Shown: positions 6,271 to 13,976, counted from the first letter of the stretch. The stretch: DNA of 15,331 nt from an uncultured Pseudomonas sp. (GCF_946885885.1 NZ_CAMPHN010000104.1:1-15331), one strand, 5' to 3'. The notes: generated from the letters alone by a model not told the origin. Program-made: numbers and translations.

Positions 6271-7238
6271 ATGACACCGATCTCACCGTCCAACCCCGAC
6301 ACGCTGCAACCCTTGCTCGCCGAGCTGGCCGAACTGATCCGCCAGGCGCGGCAGCAGGCCTTGCGGCCTATGGCAAGAAACTGCTGCCGACCTTGGCCAA
6401 GGTGCTGACGGCCGAGTTCGGCAAGGGATTCGATGCAACCAATCTGCGCCATATACGTGGGTTCTTTCTGGCCTTTCCAATTCGCGACGCACTGCGTCGC
6501 GAATTGAGCTGGACCCACTATCGCACCCTGCTCAAGCTGGACGGCGACGGCGCCCGGCAGTGGTACATGCACGAGGCCGCCACACAGAACTGGAGCACCC
6601 GTGCGCTGGAGCGGCAGATCGGCACGCTGTATTACGAGCGCCTGCTGGCCAGCCAGGATCGCGCTGCGGTCGAGCGGGAGGCTGCGAGCAACCTGCAGGC
6701 GTTGGGCAAGAGCCCACGCGAGTTCGTGCGTGACCCGGTGCTGCTGGAGTTTCTCGGTCTGCCCAATGCCGGCGCCTTGCTGGAGAGCGAGTTGGAGCAG
6801 GCGCTGATCGACCAGTTACAGAGCTTTCTGCTGGAGCTGGGCAAAGGCTTCGCCTTCGTCGGCCGGCAGCAGCGCATCAGCACCGAGAGCAAGGATTTCT
6901 ACATCGACCTGGTGTTCTACAACTACCTGCTCAAGTGCTTTGTGATCTTCGACCTCAAGCGAGGTGAGCTGACCCACCAGGACATCGGCCAGATGGACAT
7001 GTACGTGCGCATGTTCGACGACCTCAGGCGCGGCCCGGAGGATGGCCCGACCGTGGGCATCATCCTCTGCGCGCAGAAGGATGCGTCGCTGGTGCGTTAC
7101 TCGGTGCTGCAGGGCAGCGAGCAGCTGTTCGCCAGCAAATACAAGCTGGTGTTGCCCAGCGAAGAAGAACTGCGCGCCGAGCTGGATCGCGAGCGAGCGC
7201 GGCTGGCCGAGCAGCACGGGTTGTACGTTTATCGCTGA
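6271..7238 (+). pseudogene. YhcG-type PDDEXK nuclease (DUF1016), internally deleted and frameshifted
   Basis: The gene starts at ATG 6271 behind TGGAGG. The first part reads MTPISPSN...LLAELAELIRQARQQAL, a normal DUF1016 N-terminus. At about 6361-6372 the family sequence jumps to AAYGKKLLPTLAKVLT in another frame and runs to the stop at 7238. The segment that should hold the VNxxLxxxYWxIG helix, roughly 25-30 residues, is missing, so a deletion whose length is not a multiple of three joined the two parts. The C-terminal nuclease core survives: an Asp in DFYIDLVFYN and FDLK in FVIFDLKRG, fitting PD-(D/E)xK. The first frame ends at 6406-6408. YhcG proteins often sit in defence or restriction loci; here the gene is alone. 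A chain in the second frame could be made from another start, but it would lack the N-terminal domain. Confidence 0.8.
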
Positions 7239-7284
7239 GTGACGATTCGTTCGTTGTGGCCGAAGCAACCATAGCCGCTGCTGA

Positions 7285-7312
7285 CATGGCCTCAGGGATC
7301 ACTGAAGCCATG
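7285..7312. terminator. Hairpin between convergent genes
   Basis: CATGGCCTCAG and CTGAAGCCATG form an 11-nt stem (one mismatch) around the loop GGATCA. It lies between the nuclease stop (7238) and the stop of the SnoaL-like gene (7327), where a bidirectional terminator would be expected. There is no T tract on either side, so intrinsic termination would be weak. Confidence 0.45.
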
Positions 7313-7326
7313 ACCCGTGCGGATAT

Positions 7327-7725
7327 TCAGCAGACCTGCGCCACCCAGTCGTTCAGGTTGTAGTAGTTGCTGATGCGTGCGACCTTGCCGTTCTTGATCT
7401 CGAAGAAGGCGCCGGCCGGCAGCACGTAGGTCTGGCCATTGGCGGGCGGCAGGCCCTCGTCGTCGGCCAGGTACTGGCCGTGCACCACGAACTCGGCGGC
7501 GGCGCGGCTGCCGTCTGCGTTCTGCATCACCACGATGTCGGCCAGGCGCTCGCGGTAGCAGTGGTTCATCTTGTCCATAAAGGCGGCGAAGGTGGCCTTG
7601 CCGACCTGGCGCTCGCCCTGGTTGATGTCGTGCACCACGTCGTCGCTGAGCAGAGCGAGGAAGGCGGGCATGTCGCCGGCATTGAAGGCGGCGTAGTAGG
7701 CCTGCACCAGTTCGGTGGCGGTCAT
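7327..7725 (-). CDS. SnoaL-like / ketosteroid-isomerase-related protein
   Basis: A 132-residue protein of the NTF2-like superfamily. It begins with the typical amphipathic helix (ATELVQAYYAAFNAGDMPAFLALLSDDVVHDINQ), followed by the curved sheet with AAEFVVHGQYLAD and ends FFEIKNGKVARISNYYNLNDW, the usual last strands. Length matches single-domain members. Asp in DVVHDINQ and other polar residues line the expected pocket, but the substrate cannot be read; members include isomerases, cyclases, hydratases and non-catalytic binding proteins. AAAGGAA lies about 8 nt before the ATG. It is transcribed divergently from the GNAT gene across 112 nt. Probably cytoplasmic, as no signal sequence is present. 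Confidence 0.88.
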   Translation of the reverse strand: MTATELVQAYYAAFNAGDMPAFLALLSDDVVHDINQGERQVGKATFAAFMDKMNHCYRERLADIVVMQNADGSRAAAEFVVHGQYLADDEGLPPANGQTYVLPAGAFFEIKNGKVARISNYYNLNDWVAQVC

Positions 7726-7837
7726 GGCTAAATTCCTTTCGCGGTGTGGTTAGTGGATGAACCGGGGGCATGATAAGGTCGCCGCTTTCCGCCGGCATAG
7801 CCGCTGGCGTCACCCTGCTGCTGGCGAACGACTCCGC

Positions 7838-8431
7838 ATGGACATTCAGTTGCTCCAGGGGCCGCGGATAGCCCCCCATATCGACGACCTGGCGCGCTTG
7901 CGCATCGAGGTTTTCCGCGAATTCCCCTACCTCTACGACGGTAATTTCGACTACGAGGCCGAATACCTCGGCACCTACGTGCGCAGCGAGGACAGCCTGT
8001 GCGTGCTGGTGCGCGACCAGGGGCGGGTGGTCGGCGCCTCCACTGCGCTACCGCTGAGCGACGAGACCGGGGAATTCCAGCAGCCATTTATCGAGGCCGG
8101 TTGGGATCCTGCGCGGATCTTCTACCTGGCCGAGTCGGTGGTGCTGCCGGCCTGGCGCGGGCGTGGCCTGGGCGTGCGCTTTTTCGCCGAACGCGAGGCC
8201 CATGCGTGGCGCCTGGAGCGCTTCGACTGGTGTGCCTTCTGCGCCGTGCAGCGTCCGGTCGATCATCCGCGGCGGCCCGCCGATTACCAGCCGTTGGACG
8301 CCTTCTGGGCACGCCGTGGCTATCGGCATCACCCCGAGCTGCACACCGAATACCACTGGCGCGACCTGGACGAGCGCGAGGAGTCGGCCAAGCCCATGTC
8401 GTTCTGGTTGAAGGAGCTCGCAGGCCGTTGA
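7838..8431 (+). CDS. GNAT-family N-acetyltransferase, stop codon supplied by an inserted repeat
   Basis: A 197-residue single-domain GNAT. The acetyl-CoA loop is in VVLPAWRGRGLGVRFF (residues 101-116), with R107-G-R-G-L-G matching the Q/RxxGxG/A motif. The start at 7838 is chosen because MDIQLLQGP begins the conserved domain; the frame is open 27 codons further upstream without family character. The ribosome site is weak. The final codons (GCA GGC CGT TGA) lie in the terminal inverted repeat of the MITE-like element beginning at 8420, so the last residues AGR and the stop derive from the repeat; the conserved domain itself appears complete. The adjacent nitrilase-like gene on the same strand suggests a former co-transcribed pair acting on an amine or amide; the substrate is unknown. 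Confidence 0.9.
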   Translation: MDIQLLQGPRIAPHIDDLARLRIEVFREFPYLYDGNFDYEAEYLGTYVRSEDSLCVLVRDQGRVVGASTALPLSDETGEFQQPFIEAGWDPARIFYLAESVVLPAWRGRGLGVRFFAEREAHAWRLERFDWCAFCAVQRPVDHPRRPADYQPLDAFWARRGYRHHPELHTEYHWRDLDEREESAKPMSFWLKELAGR

Positions 8432-8653
8432 AAAACTACCTACGTTGGCAATACTGCGTTAAAAACAGGCCGGGACTCGGTGTCTCGGAATGCTCATTTA
8501 CAGCAGTAAACTCGCGTGCGAGCCCAGTCCGCTTCCTCGCCTGTTTTTGCGGGGCCGCCATCGGTATTGTCTTGCCTGCCTCGGCTCGGGCTTCCTGCTT
8601 CGCTCTACCTCCTGCATCCATGCAGTCGTCGCCTACGTTTTTCAACGGCCTGC
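8420..8653 (+). mobile_element. MITE-like repeat, copy 1 (234 bp)
   Basis: A non-coding element bounded by perfect 17-bp inverted repeats (GCAGGCCGTTGAAAAAC at 8420-8436 and its complement at 8637-8653). It matches, in opposite orientation, the copy at 12285-12475. The first 47 bp agree with one mismatch, and about 77 bp at the other end agree with one mismatch, while the middle is longer and diverged except for a conserved core around ATGCTCATTTACAGC. No transposase is encoded. The left end lies in the last codons of the GNAT gene and the right end is 7 nt before the nitrilase ATG. Reading frames through it are spurious. The left flank lacks the TA seen on the right, so no target duplication is evident. 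The family is not identified. Confidence 0.88.
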
Positions 8654-8660
8654 TAGTCCG

Positions 8661-9545
8661 ATGATCAGGGTCGCCGCTTGCCAATACCATATCGACCTGC
8701 TCGAGAGCTGGGACGCCTACGCCGCCCACCTCGCCGCGCTATGCGAGGAGGCCTCGGGGCAAGGCGCCGAGCTGCTGCTATTGCCGGAATACGCCGGCCT
8801 GGTGCTCAGCGGTCAGCTGCCCGAGGCCGAGCGCAGCGATCTGCACGCCTCGATCGCCGGCATCCAGCTGCTCGTACCGCGCTGGCTGGAACTCTGCGAG
8901 AACCTGGCGCGGCGCCTGAAGGTGTATCTGCAACCGGGCTCGTTGCCGGTGCTGGACGCCGATGGAGCCTACCGCAACCGCGCCTGGTTGTTCGGCCCGG
9001 ACGGCTGTCTGGGCAGCCAGGACAAGCTGATCATGACCCGCTTCGAGCGCGAGCAATGGGGCATCGCCGCCGGCAGCGGCCTCAAGGTATTCGACACCGC
9101 GCTGGGCAAGCTGGGCATCCTGATCTGCTACGACAACGAATTCCCGCTGCTGGCGCGCAGCCTGGCCGAGGCCGGGGTGGATCTGATTCTCGCGCCCAGC
9201 TGCACCGACACCGAGGCCGGCTTTTACCGCGTGCGCATTGGCGCCCAGGCCCGCGCACTGGAGAACCAGATCGCCGTGTTGCAGGCGCCCACCGTCGGCC
9301 TGGCGCCCTGGTCGCCGGCATTGGACGAGAACATCGGCCGCGCCGCGCTCTACGTGCCCTCCGATTACGGCATGCCGGCCAGCGGTGTGCTCGCCGAGAG
9401 CGCCGAGCTGTGCCCGCAGCGCAGCCACTGGCTGATCGCCGAGTTGGATTTGGATGCGGTGCGCCGGCTGCGCGAGCAGGGTCAGGTGTTCACCCGCCGC
9501 GACTGGCCGGAGCAATTCGATGCCGACCGGCTGGTGCTGCGTTGA
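8661..9545 (+). CDS. Carbon-nitrogen hydrolase (nitrilase superfamily)
   Basis: A 294-residue cytoplasmic amidohydrolase of normal family length. The Glu-Lys-Cys triad is intact: E43 in LLLLPEYAG, K122 in SQDKLIMTRFE, and C156 in ILICYDNEFP. The family hydrolyses amides or nitriles; the CYDNEFP context is more typical of amidase-like members than of true nitrilases, so I favour an amidase. The start MIRVAACQYH is the usual first strand of the fold. The region before the ATG belongs to the repeat element, and no Shine-Dalgarno is visible in the last 20 nt (CGGCCTGCTAGTCCG). The stop overlaps the TTG start of the ATPase gene by 4 nt, so the pair is translationally coupled. The frame continues upstream to 8490, but that part encodes the repeat and is rejected. 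Confidence 0.92.
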   Translation: MIRVAACQYHIDLLESWDAYAAHLAALCEEASGQGAELLLLPEYAGLVLSGQLPEAERSDLHASIAGIQLLVPRWLELCENLARRLKVYLQPGSLPVLDADGAYRNRAWLFGPDGCLGSQDKLIMTRFEREQWGIAAGSGLKVFDTALGKLGILICYDNEFPLLARSLAEAGVDLILAPSCTDTEAGFYRVRIGAQARALENQIAVLQAPTVGLAPWSPALDENIGRAALYVPSDYGMPASGVLAESAELCPQRSHWLIAELDLDAVRRLREQGQVFTRRDWPEQFDADRLVLR

Positions 9546-10663
9546 GCGGTTTCGAGCGCGGCGCTCCGGATTCGCCACTGGCGGCCTACCGGCGTGCGCT
9601 GTCCGCCGGCTTCGTCGCCGACACCGCGCAGCAGCGTGCGGTCGAAGCACTGGAACGCTGTCACGCGACGCTGTTGCGTGGCGAGCGGCCGCCCGGTGTC
9701 TACCTCTGGGGGCCGGTGGGGCGCGGCAAGACCTGGCTGATGGACAGCTTCTACAACAGCCTGTCGGTGCCGGCGCGGCGTCAGCACTTTCACCACTTCA
9801 TGCGCTGGGTGCACCGCCGCCAGTTCGAGCTGACCGGTAACCCCGACCCGTTGCGCCTGCTGGCCGAGGAGCTGGGCCGCGAACTGCGCGTGCTGTGTTT
9901 CGACGAGCTGTTCGTCAGCGATATCGGCGATGCCATGCTGCTCGGTCGCCTGCTCAGCCTGGTGGTGGAGCAGGGCGTGGTGCTGGTGGCCACCTCCAAC
10001 CAGCCGCCGCAGCAGCTGTATGCGGGCGGCTTCAATCGCGAGCGTTTCCTGCCGGCCGTCGAGGCGCTGGAAAGTCATATGCAGGTGCTGGCGGTGGATG
10101 GCGAACAGGACCATCGCCTGCATCCCGGCGTGCAGGTGCAGCGCTACTGGGTGCAGCAGCCACAAGTGCTGGGTGAGGTGTTCGCCCGCTTGAGCGAGGG
10201 ACAGCCGGTGAGCCATGAGCCGGTCGAGCTGGCTCACCATCCTGTGCCGATCCTCAGCCATAGCCCGGCGGCGCTGCTTTGCCGCTTCGGCGATCTATGC
10301 CAGCAGCCGCTGGCAGCGACGGACTTCATCGCGCTGTGCGACCGCTTCCCGGCCATCCTCCTCGGCGGCGTGCCGCGCCTGGGCGGGGAGCAGCGCGAAG
10401 GACGCATCGCCCGCGGCACCGAGGACGGCGTGGAGCGCGTCGCCGCCGGCGACCGGCAACTGCCGACGCTGTCGCGCAACGACGACGCGGTGCGGCGCTT
10501 CATCGCCCTGGTCGACGAGTGTTATGACCGCGGCGTGCCGCTGTATATCGAGGCCGAGGTGGCATTGGACGAGCTCTATACCCAGGGCTACCTGGAATTC
10601 GCCTTCCGCCGCACCCTGAGCCGCCTGCGCGAGATGCAGCTGCAGCGTTTCGGCCGCGGCTGA
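9542..10663 (+). CDS. AFG1/ZapE-family P-loop ATPase
   Basis: A 373-residue AAA+-like ATPase. Walker A is GPVGRGKT at 57-64, Walker B is LCFDELFVSD with D121-E122, sensor 1 is in VATSNQPP, and the family ending LEFAFRRTLSRLREMQ is present. The start is a TTG at 9542 overlapping the nitrilase stop (TTGA); no ATG lies at a sensible place, and the open frame upstream is only a shadow of the nitrilase gene. Between GVPRL (280) and DAVRRFIALVDE (315) there are about 25-30 more residues, rich in Gly, Arg and Glu, than I recall in E. coli ZapE. ZapE acts at the division site; AFG1 relatives in mitochondria help turnover of inner-membrane proteins. Since pseudomonads have a standard zapE elsewhere, this may be a second paralogue; hence no symbol. 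Confidence 0.9.
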   Translation: MSGFERGAPDSPLAAYRRALSAGFVADTAQQRAVEALERCHATLLRGERPPGVYLWGPVGRGKTWLMDSFYNSLSVPARRQHFHHFMRWVHRRQFELTGNPDPLRLLAEELGRELRVLCFDELFVSDIGDAMLLGRLLSLVVEQGVVLVATSNQPPQQLYAGGFNRERFLPAVEALESHMQVLAVDGEQDHRLHPGVQVQRYWVQQPQVLGEVFARLSEGQPVSHEPVELAHHPVPILSHSPAALLCRFGDLCQQPLAATDFIALCDRFPAILLGGVPRLGGEQREGRIARGTEDGVERVAAGDRQLPTLSRNDDAVRRFIALVDECYDRGVPLYIEAEVALDELYTQGYLEFAFRRTLSRLREMQLQRFGRG

Positions 10664-10667
10664 GGCG

Positions 10668-11216
10668 TCAACCGGCCAGATACTCCTCGGTGGACACCAC
10701 CCTGGCATAGGCGAACGCCAGGGCGGCCATAAAGGCGGCATGCACCTGCGCGGCGGCGATCTTCTGGCCGGCGAACTCTTGGGCGTGGGTGGCGCAGGCG
10801 TCATGGACCACGGTGGTGGCGTAGCCCAGGTCCGAGCTGGCGCGGGCCGCGGCGTCGATGCACATATGGCTCATGGCGCCGACCAGGGTCACCTGCTCGA
10901 TGCCGGCGGCGTCCAGCTGTGCCTTGAGCTCGGTGTCGAGAAAGGCGTTGACCCGGTGCTTGAGTACCACCGCCTCGCCTGCCAGCGGCGACACGCAGGT
11001 GTGGATATGCGCGCCCGCCGAGCCGGGGGCGAAGAAGGGGGCGTCGCCTTCCTCGAACTCATGGCGCACATGGATCACCTTATCGCCCGCCGCGCGCGCG
11101 GCCGCCAGCACCCGGGCGGCATTGTCGGCCGCCGCCTGCATGCCGTCGAGCGGCCATTTACCGCCTGCGAAGTAGTCGTTCTGGATGTCGATCAGGATCA
11201 GGGCGCGCTTGCTCAT
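10668..11216 (-). CDS. Isochorismatase-like cysteine hydrolase
   Basis: A 182-residue member of the isochorismatase/nicotinamidase superfamily. The catalytic triad is visible as D10 (ALILIDIQNDYF), K86 (VVLKHRVNAF) and C119 (GAMSHMCIDAAAR), followed by the conserved Gly-Tyr-Ala segment and the DACATHAQEF motif. With Cys in place it should act as a hydrolase of amides (nicotinamidase- or carbamoylsarcosine-type) rather than isochorismate. GGAGAA lies about 7 nt upstream of the ATG. It converges on the ATPase gene, only 4 nt away, and diverges from the GlxA-type regulator across 94 nt, a pairing that suggests local control by that regulator. The natural substrate is not identifiable. Confidence 0.93.
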   Translation of the reverse strand: MSKRALILIDIQNDYFAGGKWPLDGMQAAADNAARVLAAARAAGDKVIHVRHEFEEGDAPFFAPGSAGAHIHTCVSPLAGEAVVLKHRVNAFLDTELKAQLDAAGIEQVTLVGAMSHMCIDAAARASSDLGYATTVVHDACATHAQEFAGQKIAAAQVHAAFMAALAFAYARVVSTEEYLAG

Positions 11217-11310
11217 GGTGTTCTCCGTGGGATGATGTGCGGCAAACCTTAGCCCCGGCGGCGCTGCCGCGGGATGGGCGGGGCCGACAATCTGCGGGGA
11301 AAAACTGACA
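11217..11310. promoter_or_regulatory. Divergent intergenic region of hydrolase and AraC-type regulator
   Basis: These 94 nt must contain the promoters of both divergent genes. A GC-rich palindromic stretch (GCGGCGCTGCCGC, about 11259-11271) is a possible operator. AAGGTTTGCCGCACATCATCC on the hydrolase side has no clear hexamers. No firm -35/-10 pair was found. Confidence 0.35.
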
Positions 11311-12285
11311 ATGAGCGAACGCTGCGTGGAGATCGGCCTGTTGCTCTATCCCGGCGCCCAGCTGGCGGCGGTGTATGGCCTGGGCGATCTGTTCGCGGTG
11401 GCCAATCGCATGGCCGCCGACCGGGGCCGTGACGGGCGCACGATGCTGCGCATCAGCCACTGGCAGGCGGACGAGCAGGGGCATTTGCGGCGGGTATTCG
11501 ACAGCCAGCCGCAGGCGCCGGGCACGCCGCAGGTGGTGATACTGCCGCCCTGCCTGGATAGCGACGCCGAGCAGACGCTCGCCGCCTGTTACCGCGACTG
11601 GCTGCGTGACCAGCATCGCGCCGGGGTGATCCTGGCCTCGGTCTGCGTCGGCGCCTTCGCCCTGGCCGAGGCCGGTTTGCTCGATGGCCGCAGGGTGACC
11701 ACCCACTGGGCGCTGGCGACGCAGCTGGCGGCGCGCTTTCCCGAGGTTGAGGTGCTGCCCGAACGCATGGTGATAGATGACGGCGACCTAATCACCGCCG
11801 GCGGCCTGATGGCCTGGACCGATCTCGGCCTGGCCCTGGTGACGCGCCTGCTGGGCCCGACCATCGCCGCGGAGACCGCGCGTTTTCTAGTGGTGGATCT
11901 CAACCGCGAGTCGCAGCGCCAGTTCAGCAGCTTCGTGCCCAGCCTCGATCACGGCGATGCCGCGGTGCTCGGCGTGCAGCACTGGTTGCAGGGCGCGGGC
12001 GGCGCCGAGGCGAGTTTGGCCAGCATGGCGGCCCGCGCCGGGCTGGGCGAGCGCACCTTCCTGCGCCGCTTTCGCGCCGCCACCGGGATGAAACCCACCG
12101 AATACTGTCAGCAGCTGCGGGTGACCAAGGCGCGCGAGCTGCTCGAATTCACCCGCCAGAGCATCGATCAGGTGGCCTGGCAGGTCGGCTATCGCGACAG
12201 CGGCGCCTTTCGCAAGGTGTTCGCCCGCCTGGTGGGCGTATCGCCGGGGGATTATCGGCGACGCTTCGGCATGACGGCGCGTTAG
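11311..12285 (+). CDS. GlxA-family transcriptional regulator (DJ-1/PfpI domain + AraC HTH)
   Basis: A 324-residue regulator. Residues 1-195 form a DJ-1/PfpI-like domain with the nucleophile-elbow Cys112 in ASVCVGAFALAEAGLLDG and TTHW at 130-133. Residues about 225-320 are the AraC DNA-binding domain: first helix-turn-helix around LASMAARAGLGERTFLRRFR, second around IDQVAWQVGYRDSGAFRKVF, then the closing GVSPGDYRRRF. Length and order are standard for the family. Well-studied relatives control amine and amino-acid catabolism (for example arginine, carnitine or glycine betaine), but no ligand can be assigned here. It is divergent from the cysteine hydrolase, its most likely target. The stop TAG shares its G with the first base of the repeat at 12285, so that insertion occurred at the very end of the gene without harming the domain. 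Confidence 0.93.
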   Translation: MSERCVEIGLLLYPGAQLAAVYGLGDLFAVANRMAADRGRDGRTMLRISHWQADEQGHLRRVFDSQPQAPGTPQVVILPPCLDSDAEQTLAACYRDWLRDQHRAGVILASVCVGAFALAEAGLLDGRRVTTHWALATQLAARFPEVEVLPERMVIDDGDLITAGGLMAWTDLGLALVTRLLGPTIAAETARFLVVDLNRESQRQFSSFVPSLDHGDAAVLGVQHWLQGAGGAEASLASMAARAGLGERTFLRRFRAATGMKPTEYCQQLRVTKARELLEFTRQSIDQVAWQVGYRDSGAFRKVFARLVGVSPGDYRRRFGMTAR

Positions 12286-12475
12286 CAGGCCGTTGAAAAA
12301 CGTAGGCGACGACTGCATGGATGCAGGAGGTAGAGCGAAGCAGGAAGCCCGAGCCGAGGTAGGCAAGACAAGGCAAAAACGGCCGAAAAAAGCGGAGTTT
12401 ACGAGCTGTAAATGAGCATTTTGAGGGCGTTTTTAACGCAGTATTGCCAACGCAGGTAGTTTTTCAACGGCCTGC
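12285..12475 (-). mobile_element. MITE-like repeat, copy 2 (191 bp)
   Basis: The second copy of the element at 8420-8653, in reverse orientation, with the same 17-bp terminal inverted repeats at 12285-12301 and 12459-12475. It is 43 bp shorter because the central region differs; the shared core includes a short palindrome (TTTACGAGCTGTAAA). TA flanks both sides (TTA before the first G, TAG after the last C), which fits a TA target duplication. Like copy 1 it encodes no transposase. The 145 nt between its right end and the dsdA start hold only a short tandem repeat and the dsdA ribosome site. Confidence 0.88.
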
Positions 12476-12577
12476 TAGCGGTCGTCTGTGTAGCCGACAT
12501 GGTTGATCCTGGGTCATGCCTGCAGTGAACAGCCATCCTTTGCCAGGCGGCCGCGAGGATCGTCTAATGCGTTCTGT

Positions 12578-12609
12578 CCAATGCCTGTAATGACCAATGC
12601 CTGTAACGA
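12578..12609 (+). repeat. Tandem duplication of 16 bp before dsdA
   Basis: CCAATGCCTGTAATGA is followed directly by CCAATGCCTGTAACGA, 15 of 16 bases identical. The second unit runs into the GAGGAG ribosome binding site of dsdA. It may be a chance slippage product or a pair of protein-binding half-sites. Confidence 0.7.
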
Positions 12610-12620
12610 GGAGTGCCGCG

Positions 12621-13976
12621 ATGATCCTTGGCAAACCGCTCGCCGACTGGCGCGCGGAATATCCGCTGCTCGATGAGCTGATCGCCCTGCGCGAAACCAG
12701 CTGGTTCAACCCGGCCGTGGCACCTGCCGCCGAGGCCCTGGCCGATGTCGGCCTGAGCGCCGCCGACGTGGCCGATGCCAGCGCGCGTCTTGCGCGCTTC
12801 GGCCCCTATCTGGCCCGGGTGTTTCCACAGACCACCGCTGCCGGCGGCATCATCGAGTCGGACATTCTCGCCCTGCCGCGGATGCGGGCGCTGCTCAGTG
12901 AAGAGCGTCAGGCCGAAGGCGAGATCGGCTCGCTCTGGCTCAAGCGCGACAGCCACCTGCCGATCTCCGGCTCGATCAAGGCCCGCGGCGGCATCTACGA
13001 GGTGCTCAAGCATGCCGAGGACCTGGCGCTGGCGGCTGGCCTGCTCAGCCTGGATGACGATTACGCCCGCCTCGACAGCGACGCGATGCGCGCCTTCTTC
13101 GGCGGCTATCAGGTGGCGGTCGGCTCCACCGGCAATCTCGGCCTGTCCATCGGCATCATCAGCGCGCGCCTGGGCTTCCAGGCCACGGTGCATATGTCCG
13201 CCGATGCGCGGCAGTGGAAGAAGGACAAGCTGCGCGCCCACGGGGTCAAGGTGGTCGAGTACGCCAGCGACTACAGCGTCGCCGTCGCCGAGGGGCGCCA
13301 CCAGGCCGAGGCCGACCCGCGCTGCCACTTCGTCGATGATGAGAACTCCACCCACCTGTTCCTCGGCTACGCCGTGGCTGGCGAGCGTCTCAAGCAGCAA
13401 CTGGCGGTGGCCGGTGTCATGGTCGATGCGGAGCATCCGCTGTTCGTCTACCTGCCCTGCGGCGTCGGTGGCGGGCCCGGTGGCGTGGCCTTCGGCCTGA
13501 AGCTGGCATTCGGCGATGCGGTGCACTGCCTGTTCGCCGAGCCGACCCATTCGCCGTGCATGCTGCTCGGCGTCTACACCGGCCGGCACGACGAACTGGC
13601 GGTGCAGGACTTCGGCATCGACAACCGCACCGCGGCCGACGGCCTGGCGGTAGGGCGGCCGTCCGGCTTCGTCGGGCGCGCCATGCAGCGGCTGATCGAT
13701 GGCTACTACACCGTCAGTGACGAGGAGCTGTTCTGCTACCTGGCGTTGCTGGAGCAGACCGAGGGCCAGCGCCTGGAGCCTTCGGCCCTGGCCGGCATGC
13801 CAGGCCCGCTGCGGGTGCTGGGCGAGCAGCAGGGCTACCGCCAGCGTATGGGCCTGACCCCGGCGCGCATGGCCCGCGCCACCCATCTGATCTGGGCGAC
13901 CGGCGGCAGCATGGTGCCGGAGGCGGAGATGGGCGGTTATCTGGCTCGTGGCCGGCAACTGTTGCAGGGTGAGTAA
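12621..13976 (+). CDS. dsdA: D-serine dehydratase (D-serine ammonia-lyase)
   Basis: A 451-residue PLP enzyme that converts D-serine to pyruvate and ammonia. The Schiff-base Lys120 is in [13 protein letters not shown], the phosphate-binding loop is [11 protein letters not shown] at 168-178, and the second glycine-rich segment [12 protein letters not shown] begins at 281. The length is close to E. coli DsdA (442 residues). The start at 12621 is chosen because GAGGAG lies 7-9 nt upstream; an ATG 24 nt earlier in frame falls inside the tandem repeat and lacks a ribosome site. No dsdC regulator or dsdX transporter is adjacent, so it stands alone here. A strong hairpin follows at once. A long open frame on the opposite strand across this gene is a shadow produced by high GC content. 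Confidence 0.97.
   Translation: MILGKPLADWRAEYPLLDELIALRETSWFNPAVAPAAEALADVGLSAADVADASARLARFGPYLARVFPQTTAAGGIIESDILALPRMRALLSEERQAEGEIGSLWLKRDSHLPISGSIKARGGIYEVLKHAEDLALAAGLLSLDDDYARLDSDAMRAFFGGYQVAVGSTGNLGLSIGIISARLGFQATVHMSADARQWKKDKLRAHGVKVVEYASDYSVAVAEGRHQAEADPRCHFVDDENSTHLFLGYAVAGERLKQQLAVAGVMVDAEHPLFVYLPCGVGGGPGGVAFGLKLAFGDAVHCLFAEPTHSPCMLLGVYTGRHDELAVQDFGIDNRTAADGLAVGRPSGFVGRAMQRLIDGYYTVSDEELFCYLALLEQTEGQRLEPSALAGMPGPLRVLGEQQGYRQRMGLTPARMARATHLIWATGGSMVPEAEMGGYLARGRQLLQGE

Noticed and set aside
6225..6362. Alternative start of the nuclease frame at ATG 6225
   Set aside because: Before about 6363 this frame is a shadow; the true N-terminal residues are in the frame starting at 6271, which shows the gene is frameshifted.
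8490..8660. N-terminal extension of the nitrilase frame (57 codons)
   Set aside because: Encoded entirely by the MITE-like repeat and its edge; the conserved protein begins at MIRVAACQ (8661).
8414..8660. Target-site duplication around MITE-like copy 1
   Set aside because: Left flank is CTC and right flank TAG; no matching duplication, though copy 2 has TA on both sides.
8678..9541. Upstream extension of the ATPase frame into the nitrilase gene
   Set aside because: Arg/Ala/Gly-rich shadow of the nitrilase; the family sequence starts near the TTG at 9542.
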